12,588 nt of DNA from positions 1 to 12,588 of the forward strand of contig CABTXQ010000034.1 in NCBI GenBank assembly GCA_902488835.1, read 5' to 3'. The translations under genes and the position numbers were made by a program. Origin of the DNA: an uncultured Ileibacterium sp. GTDB taxonomy: Bacteria; Bacillota; Clostridia; Peptostreptococcales; Anaerovoracaceae. The stretch's first letter is position 1. Each line of letters begins with the position of its first letter. Below the pieces are notes generated by a model, which saw nothing but the letters and a program-made list of their open reading frames with translations, was not told where the DNA came from and made no database searches. Below are positions 7,656 to 12,588 of this stretch, in pieces.

Positions 7656-9035
7656 ATGCTGAGACGATATGTTGAACAATTATTAAATATTTACAATTTT
7701 ATAGATGGGATAGTTGTTACGGATAAAGATGGTTATATTGAATATTACAAAACCTATAGACCAGATATTAATAATCTTAAAGAAAAAGATATTTTTGGAA
7801 AGCATATTACATACGCGTATCCAACTATAACGGAAGAAACGAGTAGTATAATGCAGGTTCTTAGGACTGGTGAAGCCTTGAGCAATCAATCTCAAAAGTT
7901 ATTAACATATAAGGGGCAGAGTATTAATGCAATTAATACTACCTTACCAATAAAGAAAAATGGAGTCACGATTGGTGCTGTTGAAGTTTCAAGGTATGTA
8001 GATCCGGCTTATGAGCGCCAAGACATTACCTTATCTATAAAAGATAAAAATGCTAGTCAAGATCTATATGTACTTGATGATATTATAACAACATCGCCAG
8101 ATATGGAGATGATAAAAGCCAGAATATCGAGAATATCTCAAACTACATCATCCGTATTAATTTACGGAGCTACAGGAACTGGCAAAGAACTTGTAGCACA
8201 ATCAATACATACTGCAGGTGATAGGAGAAATAAGCCTTTTATTTCGCAAAATTGTGCAGCCATACCGTCAACTCTTTTGGAAAGTATTCTGTTTGGAACA
8301 ACAAAGGGTAGCTATACTGGTGCTGAAGATAAACCAGGACTATTCGAAATGGCTAATGGAGGGACTTTATTCTTAGATGAGATAAACTCCATGGAAATAG
8401 GTATACAATCTAAATTACTTAAAGCTATTGAAGAGAAGAAGGTATCTAGAATTGGTAGTTACAAGCCAATAGGAACGGATGTAAAAATTATTACGGCGGT
8501 GAATGAGAATCCAATAGAATGTATCAGAAATAACAAAATAAGAGAAGACCTGTTTTATAGACTTAGCGTAGTACAGATATTTATACCGCCTTTGTCTGAA
8601 AGACGAGAAGATATAAGCCTTTTGACAGATTATTTTATCTCTCAATTTAACAAAGATATGAATCGTGAAATAATGGGAGTTGATGAAGATGTTGAGAGCC
8701 TCTTCTACCAATATAGCTGGCCTGGAAACGTTAGGGAATTGCGGAATGTAATTGAAGGTGCGTTTAACATCACCTCGAGTAAATTTATTTCTAAAAAAGA
8801 TTTGCCAATGTATGTTTCAAATATCACTTTTAATGATGATATAACAATTTCAAAGCCTGAGGATTTTAGTAAATATGTTGTAAAGGGTAATTTAAAAAAT
8901 ACAATTGATGAAATTGAGAAAAGTATTATAGTTAATGAGATGAATTCTAGTTGTAGTTTTACTGAGGCTGCTAAAAATTTAGGTATATCAAGGCAAAGTT
9001 TGCATAATAAAATAAAAAAACATGGTATAAGGTAA
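7656..9035 (+). CDS. RocR-like sigma-54-dependent transcriptional activator (PAS, AAA+, Fis HTH)
   Basis: 459 residues; ATG 7656 follows AAGGAG (7644-7649). Residues 1-115 form a PAS-type sensor (FIDGIVVTDKDGYIEYY, then IGAVEVSRYVDP). The central AAA+ domain (about 140-375) has Walker A GATGTGKE (171-178), the sigma-54 contact loop GSYTGA (218-223, a variant of GAFTGA), Walker B GTLFLDEIN (236-244), and RxDLFYRL (297-303) with the arginine finger region, then WPGNVREL (355-362). The C-terminus (434-457) is a Fis-type helix-turn-helix, FTEAAKNLGISRQSLHNKIK. Such proteins bind upstream, sense a ligand, and use ATP to open sigma-54 promoters. Two -24/-12 promoters flank this gene, making copy 1 and the transporter-copy 2 operon its obvious targets. 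The architecture resembles RocR of arginine catabolism, but the PAS ligand is unknown. Confidence 0.9.
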   Translation: MLRRYVEQLLNIYNFIDGIVVTDKDGYIEYYKTYRPDINNLKEKDIFGKHITYAYPTITEETSSIMQVLRTGEALSNQSQKLLTYKGQSINAINTTLPIKKNGVTIGAVEVSRYVDPAYERQDITLSIKDKNASQDLYVLDDIITTSPDMEMIKARISRISQTTSSVLIYGATGTGKELVAQSIHTAGDRRNKPFISQNCAAIPSTLLESILFGTTKGSYTGAEDKPGLFEMANGGTLFLDEINSMEIGIQSKLLKAIEEKKVSRIGSYKPIGTDVKIITAVNENPIECIRNNKIREDLFYRLSVVQIFIPPLSERREDISLLTDYFISQFNKDMNREIMGVDEDVESLFYQYSWPGNVRELRNVIEGAFNITSSKFISKKDLPMYVSNITFNDDITISKPEDFSKYVVKGNLKNTIDEIEKSIIVNEMNSSCSFTEAAKNLGISRQSLHNKIKKHGIR

Positions 9036-9050
9036 CTTAAAAGCGTTGAT

Positions 9051-9077
9051 GGATGGTTTTGTTGACCATCCTTTTTT
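9051..9077 (+). terminator. Rho-independent terminator of the activator gene
   Basis: GGATGGT (9051-9057), 7-nt loop, ACCATCC (9065-9071), then TTTTTT (9072-9077), 16 nt after the activator stop. It isolates the activator from the following sigma-54 operon. Confidence 0.85.
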
Positions 9078-9095
9078 ATATTATATTTTGATATG

Positions 9096-9109
9096 AGGAG
9101 AATACTCCT
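9096..9109 (+). promoter_or_regulatory. Inverted repeat just upstream of the -24 box
   Basis: AGGAG-AATA-CTCCT is a perfect 5-bp inverted repeat ending 4 bp before the -24 element. No T-tract follows, so it is not a terminator. It could be a regulator or repressor site; activator sites usually lie farther upstream, and I see no equivalent at the 6545 promoter. Confidence 0.3.
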
Positions 9110-9112
9110 ATT

Positions 9113-9129
9113 TTGGCATATTAATTGCT
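9113..9129 (+). promoter_or_regulatory. Sigma-54 (-24/-12) promoter of the transporter-amidinohydrolase operon
   Basis: TTGGCATATTAATTGCT carries TTGGCA and TTGCT with GG (9115) and GC (9127) exactly 12 bp apart, matching the spacing and core of the 6545 promoter. Predicted start near 9140, about 35 bp before ATG 9175. Confidence 0.8.
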
Positions 9130-9174
9130 TTATATATTTTTAAGTTTTATTAGAAAAGATAAAAGGAGGATGTT

Positions 9175-10695
9175 ATGAATTACGATTTTGGTATATTTTC
9201 ATTAATACCACCAATTTTAGCGATTACGTTAGCTTTCATTACAAAAAATGTATTGCTATCTTTAATTGCTGCTGTGTTCGTTGGCTGCACAATGCTAGCG
9301 AGAGGTAATATTGCAGTAGGTTTTGTTAATATTTTTGGTAACTACATGATTCCTAACATTGCAGACGAGTGGAATGCAGGAGTTATAGCGATGACATTGT
9401 TTGTAGGTTGTTTTTCTGTAATGCTAGAAAGAAGTGGCGGTGCATGGGCATTTGGCGAAGCCGTAAAAGATAAAATCAAAACAGTTAAGCAGGGACAAAT
9501 TGCTAGTTGGGTAGGGGGATTGATAATATTCTTTAGTGACTCATCTAATTCAGTTATTCTAGGACCTATAATGAGAACTGTAACTGATAGGTTAAAGATT
9601 TCAAGAGAAAAACTAGCTTATATTTGCGACTCAACAGCATCCTCGGTACCATTATTGCTTCCGATTACAGGCTGGGGTGCGTTAGTAATGGGAATAATGA
9701 AAAAATCTTTGCCAGAAGGTTCAAATTTATTTTCGGAATTTGTACAGGCGGTTCCATTTAATCATTACACAATTGTCATCATTATTATGGTTGGAGTTAT
9801 AGCTGTAACAGGGTGGGATTTTGGTCCAATGCGCAAAGCTGAACTTAGAGCTAAAAATCTCGGAAAAGTTTATGATGATGACGCACATATAAAAAGACAG
9901 CATAAATTTGTTAAAAAAGAAGGCAGCAATCCAACTCCTTGGGGGCTAGTAATTCCTATTGTTGTTCTGATCGCTTCACTTTTTATTTGTATGTATTATA
10001 CTGGTCCTAAGGGAGACGGCTTTATGCATACTATAAGTAATAGCAACACTATGTTGTCATTGACTGTAGCATTTTTCACCGCTTCGCTTGTTGGTGTAAT
10101 AATGGGTATATGTGCAAAAACATTGGATTTTAAAGAAGCGTATTCAGTTTTTGTAGATGGATTTCAACAGATGATAGAAGCGATAATGATATTAATTTTT
10201 GCTTGGTGTATCGGTGGTGTTACTGGAGACGTAGGTGCATCTGGATACATTGTAGAAGCTACAAGAGGATTTATGACCCCAGGAATAATGTTCTTATCAT
10301 TATTCCTTACAGCATGCTTAACTTCATTTGCAACGGGATCGAGTTGGGGCTCATTTGCAATATTCCTACCTATAGCTATACCGCTAGCAATAGCTAATGG
10401 AGTGGATGTATCACCAGCAATTGGAGCAGCACTTGCAGGCTCATTGTTCGGAGACCACTGTTCTCCTATAAGTGACTCTACAATCTTAGCATCTTTGGGT
10501 GCAGGTTGTGATCATATGGCACACGTAACAACTCAACTTCCATATGCAATACTTGCCGCTTTAGCATCTTTAATCGGGTATATATTTGCGGCATTAACTC
10601 AAAGCGCATTTATATCACTAGGTGTAAGTTTGATTTTAATGATTATATTTACATTTATAATGCACAAAAGAGATTTAAGAAAAGATATTAATTAA
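9175..10695 (+). CDS. NhaC-family Na+/H+ antiporter-type membrane transporter
   Basis: 506 residues, integral inner-membrane protein with about ten to twelve hydrophobic segments, beginning IFSLIPPILAITLAFIT and ending with LGVSLILMIIFTFIMHK followed by a basic tail. Family signatures are FSDSSNSVILGP (120-131), the CDSTASSVPLLLPITGWGA re-entrant stretch (151-169), FATGSSWGSFAIFLPIAIPL (385-404) and GDHCSPISDSTILAS (426-440), which carry the conserved Asp/Ser/Thr residues of the NhaC/ion-transporter superfamily. ATG 9175 follows a strong AAAGGAGG SD. Although labelled Na+/H+ antiporters, family members linked to amino acid genes likely move organic substrates; here the shared transcript with an amidinohydrolase suggests uptake of its substrate or exchange with its product. 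That role is inferred. A 54-bp gap to the next gene contains no promoter or terminator. Confidence 0.85.
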   Translation: MNYDFGIFSLIPPILAITLAFITKNVLLSLIAAVFVGCTMLARGNIAVGFVNIFGNYMIPNIADEWNAGVIAMTLFVGCFSVMLERSGGAWAFGEAVKDKIKTVKQGQIASWVGGLIIFFSDSSNSVILGPIMRTVTDRLKISREKLAYICDSTASSVPLLLPITGWGALVMGIMKKSLPEGSNLFSEFVQAVPFNHYTIVIIIMVGVIAVTGWDFGPMRKAELRAKNLGKVYDDDAHIKRQHKFVKKEGSNPTPWGLVIPIVVLIASLFICMYYTGPKGDGFMHTISNSNTMLSLTVAFFTASLVGVIMGICAKTLDFKEAYSVFVDGFQQMIEAIMILIFAWCIGGVTGDVGASGYIVEATRGFMTPGIMFLSLFLTACLTSFATGSSWGSFAIFLPIAIPLAIANGVDVSPAIGAALAGSLFGDHCSPISDSTILASLGAGCDHMAHVTTQLPYAILAALASLIGYIFAALTQSAFISLGVSLILMIIFTFIMHKRDLRKDIN

Positions 10696-10749
10696 ATAGA
10701 TACTATTTTATATATGAATAGGATATAAGATTACATAAGGAGTTGTATT

Positions 10750-11697
10750 ATGAATACAGATAGGATAGATATTGATGCTCTACCTGGAGAAAGGTGGTTT
10801 GCGAAAGAATCATCTTCCATTGAAGAAATGACAGAATATTGGGGGGACTGGGGGGTGTCTTCAGAAACAAACAAATTACGAGCTGTGTTAATGCGTAGAC
10901 CTGGAGCGGAAATTGAAGATTTTGATTGGAAACAAGCGAGATTTAAATCAGCTATAGACCCTATTAAATTCAGACAGCAGCATGATGCATTGGTAGAAAT
11001 TTATAAAGAAAATGGTGTTGAAGTTTATTATGTAGATGAACAAAGAAAAGATAGACCTAACGCATTGTTTTGCAGAGATCTTTTGTTCATGACACCAGAA
11101 GGTGCAATTGTAACTAGACCTGCAATGGAAGCTAGAAGAGGGGAAGAAAGATTTGTTGCAAAAACTCTAGGAGATATTGGGGTACCGATAGTAAAAACCG
11201 TAACCGGAAATGCTATATTTGAAGGTGCTATGGGTATGTGGATTGATCGATATACAGTGATTTTAGCAACTGGTGTGAGAACAAACCGAGCGGGATATGA
11301 TATGGTCGCACATGAGCTTGAACGTATGGGTGTAAAAGAGATTATTCATATGCAGATACCTTATGGTCATGCCCATATTGACGGAAATTTAAATTTGGCA
11401 TCTAATGACATAGCAGTTGTACATTCTCCACAGGTACCTTACGATGTAGTAGATGTTTTGAAAAGAAAGGGATATAAAATTATTGAATGCCCGTCCAGAA
11501 CAGAAGCTAAAGAAACTTTTGGTATCAATTTTGTAGCTATTGAGCCAGGGAGCATAGTAATGCCAGAGGGCAATCCTAGAACGCAAGAGTTGTTGGAACA
11601 AAATGGAGTTAAAGTCACAGCGGTCGATTTTAGCGAGATAATTAAAGGATATGGAGCTATACATTGTTGTACAGCATTTCTAAAAAGAGATGACTAA
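10750..11697 (+). CDS. Amidinohydrolase / arginine deiminase superfamily enzyme, copy 2
   Basis: 315 residues, ATG 10750 with AAGGAG 7 nt upstream (10737-10742). It aligns with copy 1 along its whole length with a one-residue insertion (GVKEIIHM). Conserved positions: D110 in FCRD, E158 in FEGAM, H209/D211 in AHIDG, SRTE (249-252), nucleophile C306 in IHCC. Compared with copy 1, the loop residue after FEGA is Met instead of Asn, the segment before the catalytic His is YGHAH rather than YSNIH, and a second Cys follows the nucleophile. These are active-site-proximal changes, so the two enzymes may prefer different substrates or catalyse successive steps. It is co-transcribed with the transporter and followed by a terminator. 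A 19-base near-identity (GACTGGGGGGTGTCTTCAG) is shared with copy 1. Substrate unknown. Confidence 0.8.
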   Translation: MNTDRIDIDALPGERWFAKESSSIEEMTEYWGDWGVSSETNKLRAVLMRRPGAEIEDFDWKQARFKSAIDPIKFRQQHDALVEIYKENGVEVYYVDEQRKDRPNALFCRDLLFMTPEGAIVTRPAMEARRGEERFVAKTLGDIGVPIVKTVTGNAIFEGAMGMWIDRYTVILATGVRTNRAGYDMVAHELERMGVKEIIHMQIPYGHAHIDGNLNLASNDIAVVHSPQVPYDVVDVLKRKGYKIIECPSRTEAKETFGINFVAIEPGSIVMPEGNPRTQELLEQNGVKVTAVDFSEIIKGYGAIHCCTAFLKRDD

Positions 11698-11755
11698 TAG
11701 ATGCTCGGTTTGTGACAAACTAAAAATTTAAAAGTTCACGTTAACCACTTAATGC

Positions 11756-11777
11756 GTGCCAGAGAATATGTGCCAGA
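11756..11777 (+). repeat. Tandem 8-bp repeat GTGCCAGA, alternative left arms of the terminator
   Basis: GTGCCAGA occurs at 11756-11763 and again at 11770-11777. Both can pair with the single TCTGGCAC at 11796-11803, so the hairpin can form with a short or a long loop. Confidence 0.6.
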
Positions 11778-11809
11778 GGAATCAACTATGATTTTTCTGG
11801 CACTATTTT
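11770..11809 (+). terminator. Terminator of the transporter-amidinohydrolase operon
   Basis: GTGCCAGA (11770-11777) pairs with TCTGGCAC (11796-11803), an 8-bp stem with an 18-nt loop, followed by the T-rich TATTTTA. It lies 72 bp after the copy 2 stop. The tail is short, so moderate strength. Confidence 0.65.
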
Positions 11810-11827
11810 AGTATGTTTAGCTTTAGC

Positions 11828-11871
11828 GGTGGATACGATAGAATAAAATTCTATCGTATCAATAATCCACC
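11828..11871 (+). repeat. Long hairpin at the left end of the IS
   Basis: A perfect 13-bp stem, 11832-11844 with 11848-11860, closes on an AAA loop. Outside it GGTGGA (11828-11833) can pair with TCCACC (11866-11871), whose bases also belong to the left-end CACCGGC hairpin, so the folds compete. It may block read-through transcription into the transposase, as known for IS200 left ends. Confidence 0.6.
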
Positions 11872-11915
11872 GGCTATGCCGGTGAGCTTAAATAAGCTTT
11901 AGCTTTAAGTAAAAA

Positions 11916-11972
11916 GCCTCCATGTGATAAAATGATACAGGTTCGCCAACCGTATCAACTATCAAAGGAGGC
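11916..11972 (+). promoter_or_regulatory. tnpA leader fold that sequesters the ribosome site
   Basis: GCCTCC (11916-11921) is exactly complementary to GGAGGC (11967-11972), which contains the SD for ATG 11980. Inside lies a second stem, GATAC-a-GGTT with AACC-GTATC around a CGCC loop. Translational repression by a 5' UTR stem is established for IS200; here the pairing is read from sequence. Confidence 0.7.
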
Positions 11973-11979
11973 AATCATT

Positions 11980-12444
11980 ATGAATAATGATAACAATAGT
12001 TTAGCACATACAAAATGGAATTGTAAGTACCATATAGTCTTTGCACCAAAATACAGAAGACAAGAAATTTATGGAAAAATAAGAGTAGAGATAGGGAAAT
12101 TTCTCAGGCTGCTTTGTCAGCGAAAAGAAATAGAAATAATAGAAGCAGAATGCTGTAAAGATCATATTCACATGCTCGTGAGGATACCTCCAAAATACTC
12201 AGTATCGCAAATTGTAGGATATCTCAAAGGGAAAAGTTCTCTAATGATTTTTGACAAATTTGCAAATCTAAAATATAAATATGGGAATCGTCACTTTTGG
12301 TGTCGTGGCTATTATGTTGATACAGTGGGGAAGAATACAAAAAAGATAAAAGAATACATACGTACACAATTGCAAGAAGATATAGTTAATGATCAAATAA
12401 GTATGAAGGAATACATAGATCCTTTCACTGGAAAAAAGAAGTAA
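11980..12444 (+). CDS. tnpA: IS200/IS605-family transposase TnpA (HUH tyrosine recombinase)
   Basis: 154 residues, the normal family size, from ATG 11980, 8 nt after AAAGGAGG (11964-11971). The frame stays open to ATG 11932, but that extension (MIQVRQPYQLSK...) lies in the structured leader and lacks an SD, so it is rejected. Motifs: HTKWNCKYHIVFAPKYRR (10-27), HUH motif H62-x-H64 in DHIHMLV, SVSQIVGYLKGKSS (74-87), HFWCRGYYVDTVG (105-117), and catalytic Y126 in IKEYIRTQ with Q130 one turn away. It cuts and rejoins single-stranded ends by a 5'-phosphotyrosine intermediate, as a dimer recognising the two subterminal hairpins. All key residues are present, so it looks active. Expression is probably kept low by the leader fold. 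Confidence 0.95.
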   Translation: MNNDNNSLAHTKWNCKYHIVFAPKYRRQEIYGKIRVEIGKFLRLLCQRKEIEIIEAECCKDHIHMLVRIPPKYSVSQIVGYLKGKSSLMIFDKFANLKYKYGNRHFWCRGYYVDTVGKNTKKIKEYIRTQLQEDIVNDQISMKEYIDPFTGKKK

Positions 12445-12588
12445 CCCTTTAGGGTTTGTAGGGAAATAGGTACAAGTGAAATTAGTGGAGCGGAAGGCGA
12501 ACCGTTTCATGCATCTTGAGATGCCGGTAGGTAACAGCCCCTTATAGGGGCAAAACAAACCACCAGCTTAGCTGGTGGTTGTGATTTA
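12445..12588 (+). repeat. Structured 3' non-coding end of the IS with two hairpins
   Basis: After the tnpA stop come ~90 nt matching the relic at 5700-5793, then hairpin GCCCC-TTATA-GGGGC (12537-12551) and terminal hairpin 12558-12580 (10-bp perfect stem AACCACCAGC, loop TTA). The last is the right-end transposase recognition structure. The 90-nt block has no ORF yet is well kept between copies. Confidence 0.7.

Larger units (their letters stand above)
11821..12588 (+). mobile_element. IS200/IS605-family insertion sequence, TnpA only
   Basis: Contains a full HUH transposase, a left subterminal hairpin (CACCGGC-TAT-GCCGGTG, 11868-11884) and a matching right-end hairpin (12558-12580), both with CCACC(A/G)GC arms and 3-nt loops, as expected of elements that move as single strands without terminal inverted repeats or target duplication. 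There is no TnpB. Left boundary is uncertain (between about 11812 and 11866); the right cleavage site is at or beyond the window end. A decayed relative sits at 5641-5823. Confidence 0.85.

Noticed and set aside
8415..8711. Minus-strand open frames such as 8415-8711, 2900-3142 and 11389-11664
   Set aside because: They lie opposite genes with clear family motifs, lack SDs, and their translations show no domain; they are shadows.
11797..11815. A third sigma-54 promoter at TCTGGCACTATTTTAG
   Set aside because: TGGCAC is present, but no TTGC lies at the required 12-bp spacing; it is the right arm of the terminator.
11932..11979. ATG 11932 as the transposase start
   Set aside because: It lies inside the leader stem, has no SD, and adds residues absent from the family; ATG 11980 has AAAGGAGG and the standard 154-residue length.
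11821..12588. IStron or IS605 with TnpB and guide RNA
   Set aside because: There is no TnpB reading frame and the left end is too short for a group I intron; only TnpA and end hairpins are present.
1..12588. CRISPR array, tRNA, rRNA or riboswitch
   Set aside because: I saw no regularly spaced repeats, no tRNA-like cloverleaf and no conserved riboswitch core on either strand.

Overview
The window is AT-rich double-stranded bacterial DNA. Strong AAGGAG-type ribosome sites, a NhaC-family transporter, a RocR-like sigma-54 activator and Clostridia-type IS200 and small zinc-site proteins point to a low-GC anaerobic member of the Bacillota (Clostridia). I cannot name the genus. Every gene I accept lies on the + strand.

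Region 1 (1 to about 5320) is a defence block. It opens inside an McrB-type GTPase gene cut by the window edge, followed closely by a LlaJI-family PD-(D/E)XK restriction endonuclease. Together these look like the restriction half of a LlaJI-like system; its methyltransferases would be expected upstream, outside the window. After 290 bp holding only a decayed reading frame and a promoter candidate comes a pair of 8-bp-overlapping ORFs. The first has an N-terminal DUF4062/TIR-like Rossmann domain and the second is a long all-helical, HEAT-like protein. They are either a coupled two-gene module or one ~920-residue protein split by a single-base frameshift. This is the best candidate here for an under-described system.

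Region 2 (about 5320 to 6540) is a gene graveyard. It holds a degenerate reading frame and the decayed right end of an IS200/IS605 element, whose 3' non-coding part matches the intact element at the other end of the window. The IS relic abuts the C-terminal remnant of a DUF4268 protein. An apparently intact small CxxC/CPYC zinc-site protein follows.

Region 3 (about 6545 to 11810) is a self-contained sigma-54 metabolic locus. A first amidinohydrolase/arginine-deiminase-superfamily gene stands behind a textbook -24/-12 promoter and ends at a perfect 32-bp palindrome. A RocR-like PAS/AAA+/Fis activator follows with its own terminator. A second -24/-12 promoter then drives a NhaC-type antiporter plus a second, clearly paralogous amidinohydrolase. 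The likely logic is that the activator senses a guanidino/ureido amino acid (or a product) and turns on import or exchange and hydrolysis. The substrate is not determined by the sequence.

Region 4 (about 11820 to 12588) is an IS200-type element with a complete 154-residue HUH-tyrosine transposase, left and right subterminal hairpins, and a leader fold that can hide the transposase ribosome site. There is no TnpB.
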